Below are positions 33,894-46,600 of a stretch of DNA of 64,000 nt, one piece after another (position 1 is the stretch's first letter; each line of letters opens with the position of its first letter). The stretch is taken from assembly GCA_006176705.1 (NCBI GenBank), contig QRFJ01002290.1, positions 444,001 through 508,000 on the forward strand, given 5' to 3'. The notes beneath the pieces are model-generated. The model made no database searches, had not been told where the DNA came from, and worked only from the letters and a program-made list of their open reading frames with translations. The translations under genes and the position numbers were made by a program. The stretch is from Cocos nucifera. Its lineage: Eukaryota; Streptophyta; Magnoliopsida; Arecales; Arecaceae.

Positions 33894-33952
33894 CCGCGGC
33901 CCATCGAAGCATCCGAAGATCTCTCTCTCTCTCACACGAGGCGTCTAGACGA

Positions 33953-36900
33953 ATGGACCAAGCTAACGGAGACCGTCAACCCGCCGTCCTCGACAACCCC
34001 ACCGGCGCCGGGGAGGCGGCGGTGTATCGGGGGACGGAATATTCCGTCGTCCGAACCATCGTCGCCCTCGCCCTCTGGCTCGGTCTCATCCACTTCAACG
34101 TCGCCCTCGTCCTGACGGCACTTCTCCTCCTCCCCGCCCGCCTCGCCGCCGCGTCCGTACATCTCCCTTACCTTTTTTTCCTCCCCTCCATCTTCCCGTT
34201 TTGCCCCTGCACTTCTTTGGTAATTACCTCTCTCGCACTCCGTTGCAGTGTCTTTGGGTTTCTGCTGGTTTTTATGGCGATTCCTCTCGATGAAACGAAC
34301 GGATGGGGTCGCAAGTTATCAAGGTACGATTTTTATCCATTATTTTGAAATAAATACATTAAAATTTACTTTAACAATTTTTTTTGTTTTTTCTTAATGG
34401 AATAAATAGGTGGATTTGCAAGTATGCAGTTGGGTACTTCCCCGTGACCCTTTATGTGGAGGATATAAAGGTTTTTGATCCTAACCAATCTTATGGTGAG
34501 CTGTTTTTCTATTTGAACTTGTTAAATTTCATTTTTTTTAATTTTAGACTTCGGTGTAGTTTTTTTTTTTTTTTAATTTTATTTTTTTTTTTTTTTTAAT
34601 TTTAAATTGTTCGCTTATTACAAATACTTACTGTTTTTTGTTCAGAAGAAGATATATTGATCCAAACCAGGCTTGTAGTGATCTGTAATTAACTTTTTCT
34701 TTTGAAAATTTAATTTGGTTGACATTTTTTGAATAATTTTTTTAAAAAAAACTACAAAAGCTCCCTTCTTTTTCATTCGATTATTACATATATTGTCTGC
34801 CTTTTGTTCCTAAGAAGGATGGTATCCATTGATGTTAAGACTCCATGGCAAAGTGATCTTGAGTAATTGAGAGAGTGATTCGTATGCAGTGTTTGCTTTT
34901 GAGCCACATTCCGTGTTACCGATTGGCGTTGTTGCTCTCGCCGACCTCACCGGTTTCATGCCTCTGACTAAGGTCAAGGTCCTCGCAAGCAGCGCGGTAG
35001 GTTCCCTGCTCCATGATTTGTGCTTTCTTAAGAGTTGGGTGATTGGAATTATTGATATCTTCTTGTATCCTTCTATTACTGAATTTTCTTGCATTGGCTA
35101 TGATAATTTGGTCAGGTGTTCTATACACCATTTCTGAGGCACTTGTGGACATGGCTGGGACTGGTCTCTGCCTCAAGAAAGAACTTCTATGTGTACTTGG
35201 AAGCCGGATATAGTTGCATCGTAGTCCCTGGTGGTGTGCAGGAGATGCTTCATATGGACCATGATTCGGAGGTTAGCCTTTGCACTTGCTCATAATATTA
35301 CACTACATTGATGCAGTCTTTGCACCTTGCCCATAATATTGCACTATGTTGATGCCTTATGATTTGCCATTGCTTTACTGTTTTGTTTCCTGTGGGTGAA
35401 GATATGGCTCATCTTCAGGCTACAAGAGCTATATGGCTCTGGTGTTTTTCAGATGGAAGAGAAATATGTATTGGTTCATGGTTATGTCAGTTTGATATTG
35501 ATCCAGATCTGTTCATGGTTATGTCAGTTTGATATTGATCCAGATCTGTTAAGATGAAATGCTAGAGTTGTCATATGGTTGGTGAGCGCACAAGAAGTTG
35601 CATCTCCTGGCTTTGTTGGCAGTTGATCAAGAAAGATACAATTTTCTTGTTTGGTTGGTGCTGTCTGTTTAATATATCTGGTAACTCAGAAGTGACTCAT
35701 AGCACTGGAAATGCATTATCTGCTAAGTAGTAAATCCTTGCATAGTTTAACCTTTAAGTCATGCAATAGAAAGTTTTACCTAGTAGATCCCTTTGAGCAC
35801 TGAATCTTTGGTTAAAAAAGGAAAGAAGCTTCAGATTGTCAGTTGGTGATGAAAGAAGTGAAACATGGCAGGATTTAATATGGCTCGAATAGTTAACTAG
35901 TAAGTCAGGAAAAGTTCATACAAAAATCGAGGCGGCATGGAGAAACCCAAACTTAACTCAAATGCACATCAAAGATTTGGAAAACTACTATGAATTGACC
36001 TTTATGTTGATATTGTTGCATCATATCAAAGTTTTATTTGTCTGATTTTAAAATCTAAGATATTCACATCAATGTTTCAAATCCATGTTCTTCCCTTGCA
36101 GCTTATGTCTTCACCATGGCTACTGTAATGTTATATAGGTTTGTCCAAGTATTTCCTTAGTCTTAGCACAGGCATTGTAATGTTTCCTTTTACAGTGGAT
36201 AGGAAAAAAGTATGTAGAATACCGAGAACAGAAAGAGGCTTCAGAAACAAATTGTTGTTAGGAGCATTGGGTCTGGTTGATTCCGCCTGAAATAAACTAA
36301 TACCTAAGAGGCTCTTTTATCAGGGAAGACTTGAGATTGCAGTTAAAGAAATATTGTTCACCCAATCTTAAGCTGAAATAATCAGAGAAAAAAAATATGT
36401 TCAATAAATTAAATGTAGGACGAGATATAAAAGATACAATATATATTTGAAAAGGAAATAAAAATGTAACATTTGTTTAATTTGATATTGTACCACATTT
36501 ACATATCAGGTCCACTGTTCAAACAATTGTTTCAGCTATTTTATGTATTGAGTTCCATCAGGTATGCATATCATTATGATTTCTTAAAATATTTAGAATA
36601 TGAAGTGCTTGGGGAGCTGGTTGAGGAGCGAGTTTCTTGGAGAGATTCGAAAGTGGGTTTGGTGCTCTAGATAGAAGTTCCATGCTACCAAGCATGAAAC
36701 ATATTGAAGGATTTCTCACCTTTTCATCTGTATAGTATCGGGTTTGGTTGAACCATGCATTCCTTGTCCCTCTTGGAGTTGTAGTTTTTTCCAGAATGTT
36801 TTCTGTTAAAATTTATATAGAAAAATTTGTCTGTTAGCTTATCAATGCTTGCATGTTTAAGACAACATTTGGCAGTATGTTTACAAGCGATTTCTGTCTG

Positions 36901-38034
36901 GTTAATAGGTTGCTTTCCTTAAAGCAAGAAAGGGATTTGTACGGATAGCCATGGAGACTGGCCGACCCATAGTTCCCGTTTTCTGCTTTGGTCAGGTAGT
37001 CTGTTTTCTTCTTTTCAATATATACATATCAAGAATTAGTGGTAACTATGTATGTCTACTAGTCTTCTGTCTTTTTTGTAGTTCAAGCCAATCAGTTTTC
37101 AGTCTTAATTGCCAAATCCACTGGATCACTGCCTGCATTTTGAGTTTGAAAATGTTAAATAATCAAATGTGTTAAGAATTATGAATAGCTTTAGAATGTA
37201 TCCTCTGTTCATTAAGTTCAAAGAACCGACCAGTTCATGTATGCATATTGTTTATTTTAACGTGAACGCATCTCTCCATTTTCTTCTAGCATGCTCCGTG
37301 ATTATGATCATAGGAATTTGTGGACAACTCCATGTCCTTGTAACAAAGTTCATATTTGGCTTATTGCTTCATCCTTTAATTGCTGGCAGAGTTATGTTTA
37401 CAAGTGGTGGAAACCCCCTGGAAAATTATTTGTTTGGATTGCTAGAGCAATCAAGTTTACTCCAATAGTCTTCTGGGGAAGATTCGGGTAATCAAATACA
37501 TCTTAGCTTAGACTTATCAATTTTGTGCGATTAACCACAACAAGAGGGAAAGTTTCAGCATGTGCATGAATTCTTGTTATTAAGATTGCTGCATGTTCCA
37601 TAATATTCAGTTCTCTTCTTTATTGCAGATCACCTATACCATTTCGACATCCAATGCATGTAGTGGTGGGAAAACCCATCGAGCTCAAGAGGAATCCTAA
37701 GCCGACCATTGAAGAGGTTGAAAGAAGAACCCCTGATGCATTTTTTAATTTGTCGAAACATTCAAAATGACCTTATATCACTCCTGAAGGTCTTTGTGAC
37801 CATGTGACTATAAGCAAGGAACTCCATCGGCCACCAGAGAAGATAGTTGTACAATTGTAGTCACATAGTGCATGTTGGTATCTATGATCACTGCAAATGC
37901 CCTGACATTTATTTGTTTCTCGGTGTGGGCAGATAAATGAAGTTCATGCGCGGTTTGTTGCGGCCTTCCAAGAGCTCTTTGAGAAGCACAAAGCCAGAGC
38001 TGGTTATCCTGATCTTCGTTTGAGAGTTCTATAA
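33953..38034 (+). CDS. DGAT2: Acyl-CoA:diacylglycerol acyltransferase 2
   Basis: DGAT2 joins acyl-CoA to diacylglycerol, the last step of triacylglycerol synthesis, in the ER membrane. Nine exons: 33953-34152, 34249-34323, 34410-34495, 34890-34996, 35116-35271, 36909-36995, 37390-37487, 37629-37716, 37933-38034. They join in frame to 332 residues, normal for plant DGAT2. Two hydrophobic N-terminal segments (about residues 36-60 and 67-80) form the hairpin anchor. The plant active-site block EPHS is at 125-128, PGGVQEML at 194-201, and RKGFVRIA...PVFCFG at 215-236. SYVYKWWKPPGK and RHPMHVVVGKPI follow, and the C-terminus is YPDLRLRVL. The exon 1 donor (GC/GTCCGT) is weak but the only one keeping frame; a better-looking GTACAT lies 4 nt downstream. 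Intron 5 is 1.6 kb. Confidence 0.95.
35281..35548 (+). repeat. Two short tandem duplications in DGAT2 intron 5
   Basis: TTGCACTTGCTCATAATATT (35279 on) is repeated, slightly changed, at about 35319. TTCATGGTTATGTCAGTTTG with the following GATATTGATCCAGATCTG is repeated exactly at about 35474-35510 and 35511-35547. They have no evident function. Confidence 0.8.
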
Positions 38035-41000
38035 ATATTGAGACCCAGCTTTGTATCTTTTCCTCCTGGTCCTGAGCTTGATTCGGTTCAGTCCTCCAGA
38101 GAAATGGAAGAGCCAAGAAGACCCTGTCTTGAGTTATGCATGTTCTCATCAAATCAGTGGCAGTCATGGTGGTCCAATGATCTATTCTGATAGCTCCTGT
38201 TAGAAGCTCAAGATCAGTTTCTTGTACTAAGTGGTGTATCATAGAGAATGAGGAAGTGCACTTTCTTAATTCTTGAATGAAAATAGGATGAACACCTTGT
38301 ACCGTGCAGAGAAGATCTGTTTATATGTTTCTTGTTCAAATTTTCAATATTGTTGGGGTTATAAATTTCAGTAAAATATGTACTTGATGCTCTCTAAGGT
38401 ATCAGAACGGGATGCCATTGGAGAGATCCGAATCTACTTGGAATTCATGCAATTTCGCATGAAACTTGTATCTTGAGACTGCCATTGGATTAGGGATTTG
38501 AAACCGAGTGCCTATGACCCAAGACTCTCAACCAATTACAAATGAAATGGAGCGGAGAACTCACCATTTTATAAAGAAGAATTTTACTTCACATTATGGC
38601 AATCAATCCTCAAATTCACCATCTTGCAGGTAAGCGGAGTTTTGGGGAAAGAAAAAAAAAAAAAAACTGTTTGGTTGCGGGTCAGAGACAGGCAATCTGG
38701 CTGACCACCCAGCCAACGCGTCCTTTTCTGCAGGTTTCCATTAGTCGGTCAAGAAACAACAAAATAATCCAAGTTAAATAATATTTCATCAGAGGGTTGA
38801 AATAATCCAGGAATAAATCTTGAAGCATTTGATGCAGATCGGAATGGTTGACCCAAGGTTTGCTATCGTGCTACGAAACATGACCTTAACATGCAAAAGT
38901 ATGAATGGTATTGGAGGCTGATCGATACTTCCCGTCGCTTGCGGCATCAAAACAGGAGAACTAAGAGACAAGAAAGATGCTGCCAATGATTAGGATGGAT
39001 GCAGGTTGACTCTAATGTTGCATCTATTTTGATATTTACCGTCCAAGTTTTTTTTATAAAACAAGAAGTTATTATAAGAATTTATTATAAAAAATAGTCA
39101 GATCAAATTTACATGCCTCCTTCAAATTGAACACTGAAATTTTAATGGAGACAACAGCATTTGCCAGGAAACGTGGAGTTTCTTACATCAGCTGTGTGCA
39201 GAACTCCATTTTCTTCAAAATGGCATGGCATAAGAACAACTGAGGTTTGCCTAAAACGAGAACAGAGGGATCTCGACCCCAACGACACAACCACTTATCC
39301 TACCTCATCATTTATATCATCTCACTTGAATTCCAAAAGGGCAAGGTTTAAATCTGCAGTTGGAGATCATTAATACCTCGCTATTCTTCTCACATTTTGG
39401 TTGTTATCTGATCCATGAATACGTTCAATTGCACCAGTCCAATAGACTACAGCCTCCCCCAAATACTTGCAATTGAGATTGTGCAGAATGCCAGCAGCCT
39501 AGGATCAGTCTTTTGCTCCGACTTCGCGGTGATCAAGCATGGAAGAACTATTTGGATTTCCAGTCGCTCAATCTCACTTGGAAACAGCTCGAGATGACTC
39601 CTGCCTGCATGGGCACCAATTTGGTCAGGAACTGCAGTAGCTTCTGTGAACGTACACAAACTTACAGTGAGTCTACTTTATCGAACCCATCCAACATTTC
39701 ATGGCAAACCCAAACACTGGTAGATATAACATTGCACAGCATCCCCAGATCACAACAGCACAACTGCACAAATTTAGATTGGGAGGAAAGGCGAAGCAGA
39801 CTCGAAAGTTCCAAGCATATAACCAATGAGCCAGCATCAAGTTTTTGAGGCCCTTCATTTGATTACGGGTCTGTCTAGAAAAACTAGCCAATGTTAGTCC
39901 AATGACAACCACTGATATGCATCTGCAAGATCATGGTTTACCACACCGAACGACCAATCTACCCAGGAACCACAACAAACATGACTCTGTACAATGAGAT
40001 GCAAGCTTTGGAATTCCAAAGAATCGTTTTGATTCCTTGGTGAGCTTACACTATACTCCATATGGATTATCGGACTCCAATTCCGGCATCCATAATGTAT
40101 TCTATCAAGTTGTTGGATCCAATTTTGGGATCCATCGGTCCATGCTCCACCGGTCATCACAAACTCCAGCAGGGCATGAAATTTTACAGACATTTGACAG
40201 CAGCGTGATGAGCAATCCAAGCTCTCATGAGTTAACTCCATCCATCGGAGCAACTAGATGACTGGTGTCTCTCCGGTGACCATGACTAGGGAAAACCTGC
40301 AACATGTTGATAACCGGTCATTATTCCTGTGAATGGCATGGTCACAAACAGCATACACCAAAGCCATGAGTATATAATGCATCTACTAATCTCTTGGAAA
40401 TTAAGGTAGGTGTAGGAGGAAGCCCGTTTAATTAGTCAATTTACATTATGGTTTGTGCAGGAGTTTGGTAGATGCATATAAGAGGAAAAGTTTGACAGTG
40501 AGTGTAAAATACAGTAGAAGGCTATGCATGAAGATACAATTGATACAAAAATATAGTTATTATCTGGTCGTAACATACTTTGAGAAACTATTAAAAGAAA
40601 AAAAAAAAAACTTCATTTTTATTATTTTCTTGAAAATAACTTCATTTTAATTATGTGCACTACTTTTATGACTTAAGTGTGTGAGAAACAGACATAAAAA
40701 GAGTGCATCCAATAGCAATCAATGAGCAGAGCCTCAGATTACTGCAAAAACGAAAAAAAAAAGGGTAAAATGATAGATTTTTAGTTCCTAGGGAACCAGC
40801 CTAGTTGTTTTGTGTATAATGATGGATTTTGCCTCTGAAAGCAAGTACATGGGCATTTTTGGAACTTTAAAAATTAAGAAATAACAATGAGCCCTTTTAA
40901 AAGGTAACTTTATAGAAGGTAACTTTTTTCAAAATCACATAGATGAAAGATAACTCCTTCCCTCTTTTATTCCTCTGTCCTCTCTCCAACTAGCCATTCC

Positions 41001-43600
41001 CTTTCCCTATCTCTGTTTCCCTCCCATGTCTTTCCAATTCCTCTTCCTCACATCTTGCTCCTATACAATCCCCCTCCAGATCCTCCTGACTTCACACTTA
41101 TAATATTGGACCATCAGACAGAAGCCAAAATCTAGCTGTAATGACAATCAAATAATGTTGCTCTTTCTTTGTTATTAGCTGTTATGACCTTTAGTTCAAG
41201 TGGGTTAAACTTGTTTGTTAACAGCAGTACTCTGGATTTCGTTTGATGTAACAAATTTTAGTGCATACCATGAATGAATTCTGAAGAAAAAGGTTCAGTT
41301 CTAGTTTCATCGATCACAACATGTCTGGAGTCTGATCCAAGTTTCAGTGTACAAGGTGGATCACATTTTGTTTGTACAGAAAAAATATTGATAAGCATGT
41401 ATGTTTATAGGGTATTTAGACATCAAGATGCGCCAGTTACAGCAAGTTTGTGTATAAAGCCTAAGGATAGCAGCTAGCATGATCTGGCCAGAAATGAGAC
41501 CCTTTTTTCCAGCAACATCGAGTAACAAAAAGTTCTTATGAATGTCGAACCATAATCATCAGCAAGAAGTCAAAAGTGAAGCTGGTAAGGTATGCGAGTA
41601 GAGGTAAAATTATAGGAAATGCCCGACCCCTCCAGCCAGTCTGTTCATAAATTTCCTTCTCGATACATATGGGATGATTGGAAGTCCTTGAGGTCTCTGA
41701 TCTCCTTAATCTTCTTGCTTATTTCCTGTTTTTATAGATTGAGATGACACTGTAGCCAAATTATCTTTCCTTTGGCATACTCTGCTTTATTTATTTCAGT
41801 AGCATTGTCAATACTCTAACCTCTACAAGATAGTATCTTTCACCCCAACAAGCGACATACCTATCCAAGGTTTCATTGTTTAATTGAAAGTATGTTCTCA
41901 GAAGCACATGAATAACAATAGTGGGAAATTCTGCATGTCAAATATAAAGCTCTGAAGCTTATAAACAAAGACATTTAATACCCACAAAGCCAAATCTTAG
42001 AAGCATTGACTCAGCGGTTGTAAAAAATGGGGAAAAATGTGAAATCTAAGCACAGGGTTCGTCATCAAAATATCAATAAATGAGAAGAAGAGAAAACAAC
42101 TCTATTTATCAAAAACAGAACAAGAACCCAAGGGACACGAGCATAGATCTGCAGCAGTGCTCAATGTACATAGGAGTAACTGTTGATGGATTTGTTAACA
42201 AATAAGAAGTGCATAATGGGTTTGACACATCATTTGCCAAAGGTAGCGAAGGGCTGTTGAAGCAAGTGTGGGTTTGGCATTTGCTCAACAGGGTGAAGCG
42301 TCTAGAGTGATAATCAAGAGAAATGGGGATGGAGAGTGAACCCGGCTGGGGATGGATGACTCTTGATGGATACGATAGATGGTCGAGAAGGAAAACTGGA
42401 TATGATCTGAGAAGGAAGCTCATCTAACGCTTTAGGGACAGGAAAGAAAGGAAGAAAAAAGGGATGTGCTCAGTTAAATTTGAAAATCTTTCAGCTTCCC
42501 TGCACCTAGCATCCTTTATGTTATATACTGTCACACAGGAGAGCACTTTGTAGCATTGATCACGAGGGTCAAAAGTCACCAAGATATTGATCAAACTCCT
42601 AAAGATCAGCTAGAAAAAATGACCATAAGCACCCATGGTGAAACTACTTTCTTGGGGTACTTTTAGTCATTCTGTAGAGGGAACGTTTAACTCAGCTTTA
42701 GGATAAAGCTACTGGGTTAGTTTTAGGATCCAATCTTGCTTATTTTCTCAGAAGCATTGGGCTAGCGGCTTATCAGCCTCTATTGCCACCCCTACTTAAG
42801 GGAATTTGCCATGATATTGATGCAGAAAATATAAAAAGAAACAATAAAATCAACTGAGATAACCTTTAATATGTAAAAATCCTGCTTCTAACTGCAACCG
42901 AAGAAATGACACTCCAAGACAGTGCTGCTTCAATAGTCTCTCTTTTTCCCTAAGCATTAAGTTTCAAAGAAAGTGCAGTACACCTTAATCTCTGACAGCA
43001 GCTATTAAGTAAAAGATCAGATTTTCACATTATCATTCACATGCTAAACCCAAAAAATTAACATGCTCACAAAGTTATGCCAGTTATGAGTAATAAACAA
43101 TTTATATCACATCAACTGTTTTCACTACAAGTAGAAGTTTCTGTGAGGATTATTTGGACTACCGACAATTTTAAATTGTATAACAGAAAAACACAAAGGT
43201 GGCAAAGGTGAATTAGTAAAATGCTTCCATCTAATGATAGTCATAATTTTACAAGATTATATGTCACAAATGCAAGTTTGCATGAACATTAAAAGAAAAT
43301 ATAAACCTAGTTTCATTATTTCGAGATTGGTTATATGGATCTCACCTTTTATCATTAGTTCCTATATAAGGCTAAGATCATTGAAACAAGAGGATCATTT
43401 ACATGCATAAATGGATATGGAGTCCAACTGACCTCTAGAATGCAAAGATGATAGCTTGCAAGGCAAGAATGCATGCGACTGACATAGCAGTTCTGCTGTT
43501 CTTAGTCCTGCTGCAATCTAAGGATACCTCCTATAAATAGTAAATGCACATGACAGTCAGCTCGAATAACCATCAAGCTAGCATGGATTAGGAATGGTGT
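38035..43600. other. Intergenic between DGAT2 and the RNA-binding protein gene
   Basis: 38035 to about 38350 is the likely 3' UTR of DGAT2. I recognise no domain in the rest. Short frames on both strands at 39160-40260 have ordinary composition but no family resemblance and could be non-coding exons or a decayed gene. 43430-43530 may be a spliced 3' UTR exon of the minus-strand gene: AG/GAGGTATCC acceptor near 43535 and GAG/GTCAGT donor near 43433. Confidence 0.4.
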
Positions 43601-43634
43601 TATACCTCAAGATGTTATCACCCTGATGCACATT

Positions 43635-46600
43635 TCAACCTGCTGTTTGGTCTGAACTACTGCCCTGTGTAAACTGTGGAGAATGAGCAGTAACTAAGTA
43701 GTGAGGTGGTGGGATTGGTGCTGCTACGCCTGTAACATGAAAATTTTGTTCATTGAGGATATCCTTGCAAAAAAAAAAAAAGCAGGCCTGGAATTGATCA
43801 CAGACAAGATTTTGAAAGCCAGGAAGTATGCAGTAATCAATGCATATGTTTTTTTTATTATTTTAATTTTAATTTTTTAATCTTTTGGTGTTTGATATGA
43901 TATATGGGAGCAAAATCCAATGACTTGAGAAAAGGAATTATTTGTAAAATGTAAATGACTAGCATATATTGGCCAATATCTTTGTTTTCTGGTTTTATAT
44001 GTCAGTAGATACGGATCTTAGGCACCTATGAATAACCTAATCCTAAGCCAGTCAAGTAAGGTCTTAGTAATAGCTACAGAAATCTAGGATCCCATAGCTA
44101 ATCATTTTAATCTACAAGCTTGCCCCAGCTGTCCCCAGCTACCCACCTATATCAACCTGTCAAGAGACACAGATCTTACACACGTACTGATAACCTAACA
44201 CTTGGCCAGTCAAGTAAGACCTGAGTGATAACTACAAACACCTATCCTTAAATAACCAGTTTAATCTACAAGCCTTGCTCACACTGTCCCCAGCTTCCTA
44301 TGTATATCAACCTCACACCCATGCTAACAAAGATACTGTTTCTACCATCTGACTTGCCAACAAATTACAAACCTGCACTATTTGCCATGCCTTCCACACA
44401 CACACATGTCGAGAAACTACAAAAGACAAAGCAACAGCTATATATGTAGAAAGTCTATCTGCTATACTTATGTCCTTTTACACTAATGAAACTTAATCCG
44501 CAAAACAGAGGGAAAAAAGGATTTTCCAAGAGAATATTTGCCTGCTGGATATGGTGCTTGAATTGTGGGTCGAGGTGCAGTGGTCACTCCATTGACATTT
44601 GGCCCACTGAACTGCACCAAATTATGGCCTGGTATTGTGTAGCCTTGAACTGTCGCATAACCATGCCCACCAGGGATAGGCTGGCCTAGTTGGCCAAATG
44701 GGTAGATAGCAGTGTTAACAGTTCCAGGAATGCCATAAAGTTGAAAGTATTGTTGCCCCATATAAGGACTGTAGACACTCTGCAAGTGAAAAATGCATTG
44801 TAACAGTGGAAGCAGCTGGTTGTAAATTTTTGTTCCAAAAGAAATGTTCACTAGAATAAGGATAAAAATGATTTTGCTTCTCAACCTGTGGATAGACGTA
44901 TTCGGATCCATATGTGGTGTAACTGCAAAAGGAAGCCAATAAACATTTGAATGTTTTACCTATGGCACTTTCTTGAATACAGCGCATATGATCGACTACA
45001 TTTATCATGAATCAACACAAAGTGCAGGAAGTATAGACTCTCTCCATGATGCAAAAAAAGAAAGAAAGAAAGAAAGAAAATACAAGCAATTGATTTAGAA
45101 AAAAAAACTACTTTATTGTCCTTTCTCATCCTTTTCCTGAAGCATGTCCTATCCTACTGATTTTAACCTCATACAAACTCTACAGCCTAACCCTACTGAC
45201 TGCTTCTCATTTTTCTTTTGTTTTCTGTCTTTTTTCCCCCTAAGGGAAGTATCATTAAGAAAAAATAGGGATTTTCTATTTTATTCACAAATCGCTTGTC
45301 CAAGTTTTGGATTTCAATCCTGCATATCATGCTAATTCCAAAACCACATTAAAATCAAAGTTGGTAGTATGCTACCAAAGTTTTTTTTCTTCCTCCTCAA
45401 ATTGCATATTTCTAATGGTTTTAATCAATTCTTCAGAGTAACTAGTTCTTCAAAACCGAGTCATCTATTATCAAGATTGGTTCTAAAAACTCTAATATTT
45501 GGAAGATGAGCATTTAAACCAAGTTCTGAACACCAATCCAGAAATCAACTTACCCGTACGGTGGATATGAAAACCCTTGTTGGTAGCCAAATGGAATCGG
45601 TTGGTGATGTGCAGAACCTCCGACGTAAGTCCCTCTTGGAACTGGAACTCCTCCAAAGTAGGGGCCAGCTGACCTTGGGCGTGCTACAAAAAGAAATTAG
45701 GGCCACAAGGAACAACGTTTGCATCATGGCAATCTAAATCAACATTTCATATGGCTAATTGGGGGCAAACATAAACATCTATTTTGTTTTCTTCAGTTTC
45801 TTCATGTTGTAATATTTTTTATTTTTCTTTTGAAGAAAAAACCTCCCTCACCCAGGAGGAGGTTGTCATAGACTCACAGCCCAAAAGCTTAAGCCATTGA
45901 AAGGACGACCAACCCAAGCAAATAAATCTATGTGGCACCTCTTTTATTAGTCAATGTGAGACCGACAATGTTCCCCGCCTAATCTCGTGATGCCCTCGTC
46001 ATGCCTGGCTCCTACTCAGAGGGTGTGGGCAGCCATGGCTTGGGTCCTACTTGACTACTAAATCCACCTCGATCCTAGTATTCCTAGTGAGGGGCATACA
46101 TGACTAATAAAGGTTGTGACACATGATCGGCCTGGCTTTAATACAAATTGTCCCAGACTCAACCCAAAAGCTTCATGACAAGTGGTACTAGTATTTCATA
46201 ACCACAAGGCTATCCTACTTGGACTAGGCATAACCATGGAGAGGGGGGAAACACCAGCATCCTACAATCAGGTGTGCATTAATGAGTTTTGACGTAAAAT
46301 GTGACCAAGCAAGGCTTAGAGTAGCTACACTGAAGGCTTTGTTCTTCATATCAATTTGATCTTTATATCAAGCATAAAAAGCATAAAAATCATGTCCATA
46401 TGGACAATAGTTTAACAAGACTAAGGAAAAAACACAGGTAGAAATAGAAATAATGTCAAACAAATTCTCTTACTGCATAACTCTTAAAACCAAGGGAAAA
46501 AATGCATTGATTTCTCAAAGACATAATTCCCTCATAGATCTCAAAAGCAAGAGATTGCTGAGCTCCTAAACAGACCATAGTGTGCTTATAGCAATTTAAT

